Shown: positions 46,181-55,684 of the stretch, piece by piece
How the letters are laid out: every line of letters starts with the position of its first letter
How positions within the stretch are numbered: the stretch's first letter is position 1
Position numbers and translations under genes: made by a program
The notes under the pieces: model-generated
Seen by the model: the letters and a program-made list of their open reading frames with translations, nothing else
The model's database searches: none
Told to the model about the DNA's origin: nothing
Source: G963665185 sp963665185
Lineage (GTDB): Bacteria > Desulfobacterota > Desulfovibrionia > Desulfovibrionales > Desulfovibrionaceae
Assembly (NCBI GenBank): GCA_963665185.2
Contig: CAXXPO010000022.1
Location: forward strand, 4,457-68,456
Reading direction: 5' to 3'
Length of the DNA stretch: 64,000 nucleotides

Positions 46181-46987
46181 TCAACGGGCGACCACGAACG
46201 CGCCCGGATGGTCGTGGGCCAGTCTTTCCTTGTTGGATTGCGCCTTGGAATAGCTGGTGAATATGCCGGCCTGAACCCGCCAGAAGGTTCTTCCGTCGAT
46301 GTCGGCCTGCTCCAGCCTGGTACCGGAATATCCCCGCGCCTTGAGTTTGTCGGCCAGTGCCCTGGCGTTGGCCTTTTGGGTAAATGCGCCCAGCTGCACA
46401 TAGAACGTGCCGCTCAGGTCGCCGTCGTGCACCCCCTCCACCTTGCCCAGGCTGTGGATGCGGACCCTTGCCAGCCCTTTGGTATCCATGCCGAGGGCCT
46501 TGGCCGCTGCATAGGACAGGTCGATGATGCGTTTGTCCGTGTCCACAAAGGGGCCGCGGTCGTTGACCGTGACGTTGACAGTGCTTCCGTTTTCCAGGTT
46601 TTCGACCACCAGCTTCGTCTTCATGGGCAGGATGCGGTGGGCTGCCGTGTACGAGTACATGTTGTAGATTTCGCCGTTGGCCGTGCGTCTTCCGTGGAAT
46701 TTCCGTCCGTACCAGGAGGCGATGCCTGTTTCCTCGTAGCCGTCGACCAGTGAACAGCGGGTGGTAGGTCTCCCCCCGGATGGTGTAGGGGCTTGAACGT
46801 GCCTTTGGGTTGTCCCGGAGGAGTCTGGGCAGAGGGTGCTCTGGTGGCTGTTGCGGATTTTGGGGGCGGTGAGGAGGGGAACATGCTTTTTGGAGCCGCA
46901 ACCGGCCAGAAACAGGCACAGGCAGCTGGCAAGACAAAGATATGCGGCCGCCCGGAAGCGGACGCGGAAAATGTGCGTGGGATGCAT
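46181..46987 (-). CDS. rlpA: RlpA-family septal lipoprotein with SPOR domain, two compensating frameshifts
   Basis: Outer-membrane lipoprotein with a double-psi beta-barrel lytic transglycosylase domain, about 268 residues. ATG 46987 opens MHPTHIFRVRFRAAAYL; the lipobox is LFLAGC near residue 30. The RlpA signature is ETGIASWYGRKFHGRRTANG, followed by VNVTVNDRGPFVDTDKRIID. The C-terminal SPOR domain (about 195-268) contains FYVQLGAFTQKANARALADK and binds denuded glycan at septa. Two one-base breaks (46804-46806 and 46747-46748) shift about 20 residues; repairing both gives SPYTIRGETYHPLFTVDGYE, the normal RlpA lead-in. The start ATG overlaps the upstream stop (TAATG), so translation is coupled. 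Confidence 0.88.
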   Translation of the reverse strand: MHPTHIFRVRFRAAAYLCLASCLCLFLAGCGSKKHVPLLTAPKIRNSHQSTLCPDSSGTTQRHVQAPTPSGGRPTTRCSLVDGYEETGIASWYGRKFHGRRTANGEIYNMYSYTAAHRILPMKTKLVVENLENGSTVNVTVNDRGPFVDTDKRIIDLSYAAAKALGMDTKGLARVRIHSLGKVEGVHDGDLSGTFYVQLGAFTQKANARALADKLKARGYSGTRLEQADIDGRTFWRVQAGIFTSYSKAQSNKERLAHDHPGAFVVAR

Positions 46988-47515
46988 TATGGGGTTCCAC
47001 CGATTTTTTTGCCCAGGGACAGGGCCAGGGCCGTGGTCAGTTTGACCATGTCCACGTTGGCCTTGCGGACCATTGCGGCCATGCGTTTGCCCAGGGCTGT
47101 GAGAATTTTGCAGCCGACCAGGGGATGGGATTCCACCAGGGCGAAGAAGCGGCTGCTGTCCGTAACCAGGAAAAGGGAGTCCTCCACCACTTCCACGGTG
47201 GCGGAGCGGGTATCGCGGTCGAGCAGGGCCATTTCCCCGAACGTGGGGGTAGCTGGTTTCGTCCAGGGTGGCAAGCACCTTGCGCGGGTTGGTCATCTCG
47301 GCCAGGGGCAGGCTCATGCCCCTGATGAGCATGGACTTGGAAATGCGCACCCGGCCGCTGACCAGCACGAACATTTCATCGCCGGTCTCGCCCTCCTCGA
47401 TGAGCGTCTGCCCGGCCTTGTATTCCCTGGATGTGAAAATGGGCTTGATGGTTTCCATCTGTTCGGGGGTCATGTCGGAAAAAAGCAGGATGTCGGACCA
47501 GCGTATGTTGCTCAT
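46987..47515 (-). CDS. Cyclic nucleotide-binding domain protein, one apparent frameshift
   Basis: About 175 residues. It starts MSNIRWSDILLFSDMTPEQM at 47515. The beta-barrel with the phosphate-binding cassette is LIEEGETGDEMFVLVSGRVR and FGEMALLDRDTRSATVEVVE, the latter reached after removing one base from the G5 run 47245-47249. There is no DNA-binding helix-turn-helix after the domain; the C-terminal helix (RMAAMVRKANVDMVKLTTAL) is instead amphipathic. It therefore acts as a stand-alone cNMP sensor rather than a Crp-type regulator. It overlaps the K+ channel gene by 4 bases upstream and rlpA by 1 base downstream. Confidence 0.83.
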
Positions 47516-48717
47516 TTTTTCCCTCTGCCACTTCCGCTCTCCCCGGAACCGGCCGGGCGTGAGCTTTCCGCTCCCCCCTCTCCGGTGAGGAAGAGCACGG
47601 CGTCGTAGGCGTCCAGGAGGAGGGTGTCGCCCGGATTGACCATGACGCTCGGGCCTTGTTGACCCAGGTCGGTTTTTTGTCCGGACAGCTCGAAAAGTTC
47701 CTTGATGAACTGGTCCAGGGCCGCGCTTTCGTCCAGCAGATCGTCCAGAGATATTTTCTTGCTGACCTGGCACAGGGCCATGGGCAGACTGCCGTCGCGC
47801 CGGCGCATGCGTTCGGCCAGGGTTTTCCAGTCCATGCGGCGTTCCTCGTGGGACAGGGGCCGTAGGTCCAGCCGGGCCTGTCCGTTCAGGCCGAGCATGG
47901 ACTTGAAAAACGTCCAGTACGAAGGGTTGGCCCCCATGAGGCCGAGAATGTGGCTGACCATTTCGCCGGGAATAAGGGTTTCGTTGACCCCGGCCCGGAT
48001 CAGGTGTTCCTTGTTGTCGGCCCAGGGCCACCTGCCCGTAGATGGGGACCTTGGGGGCCAGGCTGCGCATGGTCAGGGCCGCGTAGATGGATTGCTGGTC
48101 CGCGTCGTTGGGGTCCATTCCGGCCTGGCTGAGGATGTAGACCACCCTGGCCTGGCCCGGACTGGCCTTGTGCACCACGTTTTCCTGCGTGGGGGTTGCC
48201 GTATACGAAGTGGAGCCTGTCGCCGATTTCCAGGCGATAGGCCAGTTCGTTGCGCAGTTCCTGCCCCAGGTCGTTGACCAGCACCACATGGGTGTCGCGC
48301 AACACGCCGGTGCGCAGCAGCGTTTTGATGAGGTCCGCGCCGTAGGGGTTCCAGCCGAGGATGACGATATGGCCTGAAAGTTTCACGGTCAGAAGCCCTT
48401 TGCGTTTTTTTGGCCTGCCGCTCCACCAGCAGCGAGGCCAGGTTGCCCGTCAGGGTGGAGACCAGGCCGATGCCCGATATCATGACCACCACGCCCAGGA
48501 TGCGTCCCGGAACCGTCTGGGGGACCATGTCCCCGTAGCCCACGGTGGTTACGGTGACCACTGCCCACCACAGGGCGCTGAAGAAATCCCGGTTTCCTTC
48601 CTGCGCCAGCTCCAGGGAGTAGAAGCCCAGCGAGCTGCCTGCGAGCAGCAGCGTGGTGAAGGCCAGAAGTTTGGCCAGCGGGCTCTTGAGCCAGGTCGGG
48701 AAGTCGGCGGAGCGCAT
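47512..48717 (-). CDS. Two-TM potassium channel with TrkA-N (RCK) domain, three apparent frameshifts
   Basis: About 400 residues. ATG 48717 opens MRSADFPTWLKSPLAKLLAF. Two transmembrane helices flank the pore and selectivity filter in WWAVVTVTTVGYGDMVPQTV. After the second helix follows a Rossmann RCK domain, KLSGHIVILGWNPYGADLIK, then ILSQAGMDPNDADQQSIYAA, and a C-terminal TrkA-C-like part (VMVNPGDTLLLDAYDAVLFL). Frames shift at T7 48405-48411, G5 48191-48195 and C3 48021-48023. An in-frame GTG at 48762 is an alternative start. The stop overlaps the next start by 4 bases (ATGA). The cNMP-domain gene downstream suggests a nucleotide-sensing channel complex; this is inference. Confidence 0.88.
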
Positions 48718-48825
48718 GGTCGGGGTGGTCTCCTTGTCTGGTGGGCCGTAAAGAACCGTCACAGTGCGTCAGGGGGCCGTTTCAGGGCAATCGCACCTCG
48801 GCGGTGTCAGGAATGGTTGTTTATG

Positions 48826-48860
48826 AAAAAGGGCGTTTCAACCGTCGGTTTGAAACGCCC
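48826..48860 (-). terminator. Terminator after the LysM lipoprotein gene
   Basis: GGGCGTTTCAA pairs with TTGAAACGCCC around an 8-base loop; on the minus strand it is followed by a T5 run. It lies 30 bases past the stop. Confidence 0.9.
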
Positions 48861-48890
48861 TTTGTTGCCGTATGGGCCAACACCGGGGAA

Positions 48891-49391
48891 TTAGAAGCCG
48901 TAGCCCAATTCCTGGCGGATGTTGGAAGGCAGGTTGGCTGTGGCGGCGGGATCAAGCGCCTTCCACGGAGCGCCGGCCTGCTTGCGGGCGTCTTTGATTT
49001 CGGCCAGGGTCATGCCGGAACGGGGAATGTTCAGGACCTGCCCGGGGTAGATCAGGTTGGGGTTTTTGATCTGGTCGCGGTTGCTTTTGTAGACCAGGGG
49101 CCACATGAAGGGGTCGTTGAAGATCTGGGGATATTCAGCGATCCACCACAGGCACTCGCCCTTGACCACGGTGTGGGCGCGGGGCAGGGAGCCGTAGGTC
49201 TGTTCGTAAATCTCCATGGGCGTGGGAGCGGGGGTTTCTTCCACAACAACCACTTTTTCCTCTTCCACCACCACGACTTCTTCCGCTGGCTGTTCCTGTT
49301 TCTGAGGGGCCTCGGAAGAAACTGTTTTCTTGGCACATCCCCAGGACAGGATCAAGGCGAGCGCCAATACGAGAAATCCAAATTTTTGCAT
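48891..49391 (-). CDS. LysM-domain lipoprotein
   Basis: 166 residues from ATG 49391 with GGAGG 7 bases upstream. It opens MQKFGFLVLALALILSWGCA with the lipobox LSWGC, so the mature protein is lipid-anchored at Cys19. A charged spacer (EEVVVVEEEKVVVVEE) leads to a LysM-like domain near 75-125: HTVVKGECLWWIAEYPQIFN, then WPLVYKSNRDQIKNPNLIYP. LysM binds N-acetylglucosamine of peptidoglycan, so this is probably an envelope-tethering protein. It is monocistronic with its own terminator. Catalytic residues are not seen. Confidence 0.9.
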   Translation of the reverse strand: MQKFGFLVLALALILSWGCAKKTVSSEAPQKQEQPAEEVVVVEEEKVVVVEETPAPTPMEIYEQTYGSLPRAHTVVKGECLWWIAEYPQIFNDPFMWPLVYKSNRDQIKNPNLIYPGQVLNIPRSGMTLAEIKDARKQAGAPWKALDPAATANLPSNIRQELGYGF

Positions 49392-49438
49392 CACACATCC
49401 TCCAGTGCAGTTTGACTAGGCCACGATGGGCTTGGATA

Positions 49439-50209
49439 TCAAACTTTAAGTTTCCGCTTCCAGTTATCAACTATTTCTTTCTCTTGCAATACGAGAGAAT
49501 TGTCCGGGTTCAGTTTTTGCGCGGCATCCACTGCCTGGGCCGCCAGATCCATCCAGCCTCCCCTGCGGTAGCTGCGCGAGGCCAGAATGGGCAGAGTCTC
49601 CGGTGTTTCTCCATAAATATGGCATAAAAGCCTTTTTTCGTCACGCCCAAAAACCTGTTTCACCAATTCCCGGCTTTCAAAGAAGAATCTGGCCAGCAGG
49701 GGGTTTTCCCCGTGGCTGGAAAGGTAGATGGGAAAAAGGCGGCGGCAGTGGAACATGATGAAGCGTACCCGCTTGATTTCCCTGTGGATGCTTTCCCTGG
49801 TCTGGGTCAGAACCTGGTAGAGCTCCTGGCAGATGATGGACTCCTCGCGTGGAAGGTCCATGGATTGCAACTCCCGGAACCAGGGCGCGTAGGACTGCTG
49901 CTGGTAGGCGTCTTCCTTGAGTTTTATGGTCTCGTGGAAGATGTAGCCCAGCCCCCAGTCCAGAAATTCGCCCACCAGACGCACCTGGCGGTCGTTGCGG
50001 AACAGGTGGTGCGAGGTGTCCTTGAGCCGCCAGAGAAGGCCCTTGCTGGTCTGTTCGCCCAGCAGGTCCCGCAGGATTTCGAAATCCAGCCGCTGGAACC
50101 GGTCGAAGTAGGCGAACTGTTCCTCCAGGGCGCGGTTGGCCACACAGAAATCGCGGACAACGTCGCGCACGAACTCCGGGCGTTTTTGTCGAATCCACTC
50201 TTTGGACAT
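49439..50209 (-). CDS. Conserved-looking protein of unknown function
   Basis: 256 residues from ATG 50209 (MSKEWIRQKRPEFVRDVVRD). Longer in-frame starts to 50305 lack a site. The sequence is helix-rich and charged with many aromatic residues, e.g. LEEQFAYFDRFQRLDFEILR, then VRLVGEFLDWGLGYIFHETI. No signal peptide or membrane helix is present and no catalytic motif is clear. It lies between the LysM lipoprotein and the Lon-like protease on the same strand. Clean coding statistics and length support a real gene. Confidence 0.75.
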   Translation of the reverse strand: MSKEWIRQKRPEFVRDVVRDFCVANRALEEQFAYFDRFQRLDFEILRDLLGEQTSKGLLWRLKDTSHHLFRNDRQVRLVGEFLDWGLGYIFHETIKLKEDAYQQQSYAPWFRELQSMDLPREESIICQELYQVLTQTRESIHREIKRVRFIMFHCRRLFPIYLSSHGENPLLARFFFESRELVKQVFGRDEKRLLCHIYGETPETLPILASRSYRRGGWMDLAAQAVDAAQKLNPDNSLVLQEKEIVDNWKRKLKV

Positions 50210-50337
50210 GGGGTCGGCAGTCCATCCTTGCAAGGCTGTTAGATGTTTTCCGGGAGGATCTTGCTGCGCCGCACCTCCCGGCCCGGAAAACGATGCGCAG
50301 ACCATCTGGCCTACCCGTTAATACGCTTTGCCTGCAA

Positions 50338-52737
50338 CTATTTTTTGTGGAAGGCGCGGGCCTTGCGTCCCAGGTCCAGCAGCCGCCTGTCCACGAGGTT
50401 GAAGAGCGATCCTTTGGTGAACGTGCCGTCCTTGCGGCGCGTTCCGGGCTTGAGTCCGGTCAGGATTTCCATGGCCTGTTCGATGGTCTTGATGGGATAG
50501 ACCGCGAACTGGCCTTCGTCCACGGCGCGGAGCACCTCGGGCTTGAGCACCAGGTTGACCGCGTTGTCCGCCGGCAGGAGCACGCCTTGTTTTCCGGTGA
50601 GCCCGCGGCGGCGGCAGACTTCGAAAAAGCCTTCCACCTTGCGGGTCACGTCGCCTACTGCCATGACCGTGCCCGACTGGTTGACCGCGCCGGTGAAGGC
50701 GAAGGACAGGTCTATGGGCACGTCGGCCAGGGCCGAGAGCAGGGCGGCCAGTTCCGCGCCCGAGGCGGAGTCGCCTTCCACATGGGCGTAGCTCTGCTCG
50801 AAATACAGGCTTCCGGCCATGACCAGAGGCTTGTTGTGGGCGAACAGCCCCAGAAGAAAGCTTTTGAGAATCATCATGGCCTTGGTGTGGATGGGGCCGC
50901 CGAGCTGGGCTTCGCGCTCCAGGTCGATGACGCCGCCCTCGCCCACGCCCACGGTGCAGGCTATCTGGTGCGGCAGGGCAAAGGCGTAGTCGCCGTAATA
51001 GGTCACGGCCAGGCCGTTGACCCGGCCCACGGCCTGGCCGCTGGTGGGGGCCTTGATGATTTCGCTGTCGTAGTCGGCCATGAACTCCTCTTCATAGAGG
51101 TTGGACCGGAAGTCCCGTGCGGCCTGCGCCCGTTCCAGGGTTTCGGCGTCCACTTTGTCCTGCCCGTCTATGGAGGCCATGGCCGAGGCTTCGATCATCA
51201 GGTCGCGCAGCAGGGGGAACTCCAGGGACAGCTTGCGCTGGTCCTCTGCCAGGCGCGAGCCGAAATCCACCAGCGCGGCCAGGCCGGAGCGGGTGAAGGG
51301 CAGCAGGCCGTCCGTGCCCACGATTTCGCCCAGCTCGCGCAGATACTGGCGGATGTTGGCCGCGTTGCGCACGGTGGTGTCCTGCATGTGGGCCTTGATG
51401 CGGAACAGCTTGCTGAAGCGGCTGTCGTGATAGAGCAGGGCTTCGTAGGCGTCTTCCGAGCCGATGAGGATGACCTTGAGGTCCAGGGGGATGGCCTCCG
51501 GCTCCACGGTCCGGGTGCGGACCTGGTCCTGTTCCGAGGGGTCCTCCACCTTGGCCTGGCACGAGCGCAGGGCGCGCAGCAGGCCTTCCCAGGCGCTGGG
51601 AAAGGCCAGCACGTCGGCGATGTCCAGGACCAGATAGCCGTGGTTGGCCCTGTGCAGGCTGCCCGCCTTGATCAGGGAGAAGTCCGTGTACATGGCGCCG
51701 AGTTCGCTTTCGCGTTCGATACAGCCCAGCAGGTTGAAAAAGGTGGGGTGGTCCTCCACCACGATGGGCGCACCCTTGGTGGCGCTGTTGTCCACGAACA
51801 GATTGGCCTTGTAGCGGGCGAAGAACTCCTCGTTTCCGTGGTGCTGCTCCTGCCCCTGCGCCAGGGCCGCGGCGTCCTCGCGGGTGGTGAACTGGATGAG
51901 GTTTTCCAGGATGTCGTCGCGCAGCAGGGAAAAATATTTTTCCAGCCTTCCGTTGCCCGTATATTTTTTGCGCAGCGGGGCGATGTGCTCGTCGATGGTC
52001 TCGGTGACCATGGCCCGTTCCAGGGACTCCTCGTCTTCCTTGAGGCGGCGCTCCTTCACCTGGATGCGGCGCAAAAGGCCAGTGAGCGAAAGCAGCAGGC
52101 CCTCGCGCACATGGCGCAGGGATTTGCGGGTTTCGTTGTCCAGCTGGTCGAATTCGTCCTGGCTCACGGGCTTGCCGTTGAGCACCGGGGTCAGGGTGAG
52201 GTTGCCCTCCTCCAGGATGTTCAGGCTGAACCCCTCGTTGCGGGCCTGGTCCTCCATTTCGGAGTAGATGGTCTCGCGCCAGTTTTTGAACTCGTGCAGA
52301 AGGCCTGCCTGCTGTTTCTGGAAGGCTTCCTGTTCGAGCCGGGCGTGGATGTCTTCGCGCAGGCGGTTCACGGCCTTGTTCAGGTCGCTGCGGAACTGGC
52401 GCCCCTTGCCGGCTTCCAGGGCGATGTACAGGGGACGGTCCTGGTCCTCGAAGTTGTTCACGTACAACCAGTCCGGCGGGGTCGGAGTCTTTTTGGCGCG
52501 GGACTCCAACAGGTTGAGAACAAAGAAGGTGCGCCCCAGCCCAGGCTCGCCGGACACGAAGATGTGGTAGCCTCCGCCCTTGATGTGCAGCCCCAGTTCA
52601 AAGGCGTGTTTGGCGCGGGGCTGCTGCCCGGCCGGGTTGCCTCCGCGCGGGATCTGGGTGGAGTCTTCATATTGGACGCGTTGCGGATCGAAACGCAGAC
52701 GCAGTTTGCCGGAGGGCAGTGGCTTCACAGTGCTCAT
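50338..52737 (-). CDS. Lon-like ATP-dependent protease (LonB-like, AAA_32 type)
   Basis: 799 residues, complete. It begins MSTVKPLPSGKLRLRFDPQR; the nucleotide loop is unusual, FVSGEPGLGRTFFVLNLL (G-x4-G-R-T, not GKT). A long coiled-coil insert of about 150 residues follows (KERRLKEDEESLERAM region). The peptidase S16 domain has the catalytic Ser near residue 657 in VEGDSASGAELAALLSALAD and the Lys near 700 in GDVTRKVEGFFEVCRRRGL. This architecture differs from classical Lon: no N-terminal LAN domain and an altered P-loop. It is probably a soluble quality-control protease. The altered Walker lysine (Arg) may mean weak ATP hydrolysis. Confidence 0.92.
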   Translation of the reverse strand: MSTVKPLPSGKLRLRFDPQRVQYEDSTQIPRGGNPAGQQPRAKHAFELGLHIKGGGYHIFVSGEPGLGRTFFVLNLLESRAKKTPTPPDWLYVNNFEDQDRPLYIALEAGKGRQFRSDLNKAVNRLREDIHARLEQEAFQKQQAGLLHEFKNWRETIYSEMEDQARNEGFSLNILEEGNLTLTPVLNGKPVSQDEFDQLDNETRKSLRHVREGLLLSLTGLLRRIQVKERRLKEDEESLERAMVTETIDEHIAPLRKKYTGNGRLEKYFSLLRDDILENLIQFTTREDAAALAQGQEQHHGNEEFFARYKANLFVDNSATKGAPIVVEDHPTFFNLLGCIERESELGAMYTDFSLIKAGSLHRANHGYLVLDIADVLAFPSAWEGLLRALRSCQAKVEDPSEQDQVRTRTVEPEAIPLDLKVILIGSEDAYEALLYHDSRFSKLFRIKAHMQDTTVRNAANIRQYLRELGEIVGTDGLLPFTRSGLAALVDFGSRLAEDQRKLSLEFPLLRDLMIEASAMASIDGQDKVDAETLERAQAARDFRSNLYEEEFMADYDSEIIKAPTSGQAVGRVNGLAVTYYGDYAFALPHQIACTVGVGEGGVIDLEREAQLGGPIHTKAMMILKSFLLGLFAHNKPLVMAGSLYFEQSYAHVEGDSASGAELAALLSALADVPIDLSFAFTGAVNQSGTVMAVGDVTRKVEGFFEVCRRRGLTGKQGVLLPADNAVNLVLKPEVLRAVDEGQFAVYPIKTIEQAMEILTGLKPGTRRKDGTFTKGSLFNLVDRRLLDLGRKARAFHKK

Positions 52738-52832
52738 GCATACCTCATTCTCAAGATTTCAGAAGAGTCTACGGTGTGGCGCATTATTTGTCACCCGTAT
52801 GCCGGAAGGCGGGGCGTTTTACGGCGACCCGC

Positions 52833-55119
52833 TCATTCAAAGAAAATTTCCAGTTTCTGGCCCGAGAGCCGGAGGAAGGCGTTGAAACGCTTGCCCGCCC
52901 TGGACACGAACTTCAGGCGTGAATAGGTCCGTCCCTTGGCCAGCAGGTCGCGCACGGCCCTGGAGGGGATGTGGCCGCCGGAAAAGTCCTTCCAGATCAC
53001 AAAGGAACAGGCCCCCGCCTCTGGTCGCCAGTTGGAACAGCCGTAGCCCCGTTCGCCTTCCACCACCCTGCCGGAGCACAGGGGGCAATTCCCGAGGGAT
53101 TCGTTCTCCGCGGTGGGGGCGTTGTGACCCGGTCCGGGGCGGCCCGGCTGTTGCGGGGCTGCTTTGGACGGATCCGGCGCAGGACCGTTTTCCGGCACCG
53201 ATTGCGCTGTCGTCGGGCCTGCACTTCGGGAGGGGGCGGGGCGGCGTCCCGACTTGGCCGCCATGACGCCGCCGTGCACAAAGGCCCGGATTTCGTGCAT
53301 GAACTCGGGGTAGGTCAGCTTGCCCGCTTCAATGGACTTGAGCTTGCTTTCCCATTCCCCGGTCAGCTCGGGCGAGGCCACTTCGGGCAACTGGCGCGTG
53401 ACCGCGTCGATCACGGAACAGCCCCGGTCCGAAGCAATGAGTTTTTTCTTGTCCTTGTCCACGAATCCGCGGGAAATCAGGGTTTCGATGGTCTGCGCCC
53501 GAGTGGCCGGGGTTCCCAGTCCGCGTTCCTTCATGGCCTCGCGCAGGGTCTCGTCGTCCACCAGCTTGCCCGCCGTTTCCATGGCCCCCAGCAGGGAAGC
53601 GTCGGTGAAATGGGCCGGGGCCTTGGTCTGGCGCTTGATGCGTTCCACGGACTGCACATCAACTTTCTGTCCCTTTTTCAGGGCGGGCAGGGGGTTGTCC
53701 TTGGCGGCGCGCCATGGTTCGGCCACCAGCCAGCCCTTGTCCTTGAAAATTTTCCCTGTGGCCTTGAAACGGTCGGCAGGCGGGAACCGGTCCGCCGGCG
53801 CGTCTGCCGGAACCTCTATCCAGACCGTGGACGCCCCGAACTGCGCCTTGGGCATCAGGGCCGCGCACAGGCGACGGCAGACCATCTCGTAGACGGCCCA
53901 CTCGTTGGCGGAAAGGACCTTGGGATCGGCCTTGCGCGTGGTGGGAATAATGGCGTGGTGGTCGGTCACCTTCTTGTCGTTGACGCACTCGAACCTGGCC
54001 TTGGGGTTTTTGACCGCTGTTCCCGCCATTTGGGAAATGTCCGGAAAATGGGGGTAGACCGCCCGCAAATGGTCCAGGATGCCTTTGAACAGGTCCTTGG
54101 TCAGGTGGCGCGAGTCGGTCCTGGGGTAGGTCAGCAGCTTGCGTTTTTCGTACAGGGCCTGGGCGATGGACAGGGTCTCCTGGGCGGAAAATCCATGGCG
54201 GCTGTTGGCCTCGCGCTGCAGGGTGGTCAGGTCGAAGGGCAGGGGGGGCTTCTGGGTTCCCCGGCGGCTGTCCACCCCCAACACCCTGCCCCGGACTCCT
54301 TGGCAGCGGTCCAGCACGGCCAGTGCGTCGGCCTCGTTGTCCAGCCGGGTTTCCTTGTATTCGGGGGGCAGGTGGTATTCGGCCTTGAACGATTCCCCCT
54401 GCGCTTCGGGGGTGTTCGCCTGTGCTGCCTGTTCCGGCGGACGGGCGAACAGGCCTTCCACGGTCCAGAAGTCCCTGGGCGTGAAATGTTCGATTTCCCG
54501 GCGGCGGTCCACCAGCAGTTTGAGCACCGGGGTTTGCACTCGGCCCACGGAAACGAGTCCGCCGTCGCGCACCGTGAACAGGCGGGAGAAATTCATGCCC
54601 ACCAGCCAGTCGGCCTCGGCCCGGGCAAACGAGGCCAGCCCCAGGTTGCGCTTCTGTTCGCCGTCCATGAGCCCGGCAAAGGCCTTTTTCAGGCCCTCCT
54701 CGGTCATGTCGCTGGCCCACAGGCGGCGGATGGGTTTGGTGCATCCGGCCATGACATAGATGCGCCTGAAAATGAGTTCGCCTTCCCGCCCCGCGTCCGT
54801 GGCGTTGACCACTTGGTCCACATCCTCGTCGTTGAGCAGGGTTTTGACCACTTCGAACTGGTCCTGGGTCTTTTCCAGGACGGAGAGGGTGAAGCGGCGG
54901 GGGATCATGGGGAGCTGGGCCAGGGACCAGCGGCCTTTCCAGCGGGGGGTCCTGGACTTCGGGCTCGGCGATGTTCACCAGATGCCCCACCGCCCAGGTC
55001 AGGACATGGTTGGGACCGTCTATTCGTCCGCCCCGCCCGTTGCCCCGGATTCCCAGGAATTTGGCGATGTCGCGGGCCACGGAAGGCTTTTCGGCAATGA
55101 TAAGGGTACGTTTGCTCAC
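52833..55119 (-). CDS. topB: DNA topoisomerase III, one apparent frameshift
   Basis: Type IA topoisomerase that decatenates DNA; about 761 residues. A GTG start at 55119 gives MSKRTLIIAEKPSVARDIAK. The Toprim metal site continues NATDAGREGELIFRRIYVMA. The catalytic Tyr lies in LLTYPRTDSRHLTKDL; SVGRVQTPVLKLLVDRR is also typical. The C-terminal zinc-finger-like tail has CPLCSGRVVEGERGYGCSN. The frame breaks in the G6 run 54944-54949; removing one base reads EPEVQDPRWKGRWSLAQLP continuously. The disordered proline-rich linker before the tail (about 600-660) is longer than in E. coli TopB. Confidence 0.93.
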
Positions 55120-55264
55120 AAGGCTTGGGGTAGCAGTGCTTCCGGTCTTTTGCAATGAGTCGGGCCAGGCTGCTGCGCAAAACGGCCCGATGACTTTGAC
55201 GCGTTACAAAGTCCAAATCAAGGAGTCGCGTCTGTCGTGTTTTGGGCGTTTGGGCAAATTCATG

Positions 55265-55305
55265 AAAAAGCCCCTGGAAAACCGGAACTCCGGTCGGCCA
55301 GGGGC
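55265..55305 (-). terminator. Terminator after the first tRNA-Glu
   Basis: GCCCCTGG...CCAGGGGC with an inner ACCGGA/TCCGGT stem. On the minus strand it ends in a T5 run just after the tRNA 3' end. Confidence 0.88.
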
Positions 55306-55316
55306 ATGTTTTCTTG

Positions 55317-55393
55317 TGGCGTCCCTACCCGGATTTGAACCGAGGTACCCAGAATGAAAATCTGGTGTCCTGACCAGGCTAGACGATAGGGAC
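55317..55393 (-). tRNA. tRNA-Glu (anticodon TTC), copy 1
   Basis: Acceptor GTCCCTA/TAGGGAC, discriminator G, encoded CCA. Anticodon stem CCAGA/TCTGG with loop TTTTCAT gives TTC. T-loop GTTCAAATC is intact. Identical to the copy at 55456. Confidence 0.96.
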
Positions 55394-55422
55394 GCAATAC
55401 GGAAATCTTTTTAAAAAAAGCC

Positions 55423-55444
55423 CCTGACCTGGAAAGCCAGGGGC
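55423..55444 (-). terminator. Terminator after the second tRNA-Glu
   Basis: GCCCCTG...CAGGGGC with a downstream T7 run on the minus strand; same stem sequence as the hairpin at 55265. Confidence 0.85.
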
Positions 55445-55455
55445 ATGTTTTCTTG

Positions 55456-55532
55456 TGGCGTCCCTACCCGGATTTGAACCGAGGTACCCAGAATGAAAAT
55501 CTGGTGTCCTGACCAGGCTAGACGATAGGGAC
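55456..55532 (-). tRNA. tRNA-Glu (anticodon TTC), copy 2
   Basis: Sequence-identical to the first copy, including encoded CCA; separated from it by a terminator. Confidence 0.96.
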
Positions 55533-55537
55533 GCGGA

Positions 55538-55613
55538 TGGCTGGGGAACTAGGATTTGAACCTAGGCTAACGGAGTCAGAATCCGTCGTCCTGCCAGGCT
55601 AGACGATTCCCCA
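55538..55613 (-). tRNA. tRNA-Gln (anticodon CTG)
   Basis: Acceptor TGGGGAA/TTCCCCA, discriminator G, encoded CCA; anticodon stem ACGGA/TCCGT with loop TTCTGAC gives CTG. Lies 5 bases upstream of the second tRNA-Glu on the same strand and is probably co-transcribed with it. Confidence 0.96.
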
Positions 55614-55684
55614 ACGCGGAGATGGGTAAGTAATCGAAGCCCTCAGGAATGTCAACCATTTTCTGAAAATATTTCAGCCCGAAG

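Noticed and set aside
46181..48289. 702-codon frame that appears to fuse channel, cNMP and RlpA parts
   Set aside because: It alternates between real and shadow frames of three separate coupled genes.
52971..55100. 709-codon open frame antisense to topB
   Set aside because: Shadow of topB; composition biased, no start site.
55317..55613. Regularly spaced similar units that might be a CRISPR-like array
   Set aside because: They fold as tRNAs with correct anticodon stems and encoded CCA.
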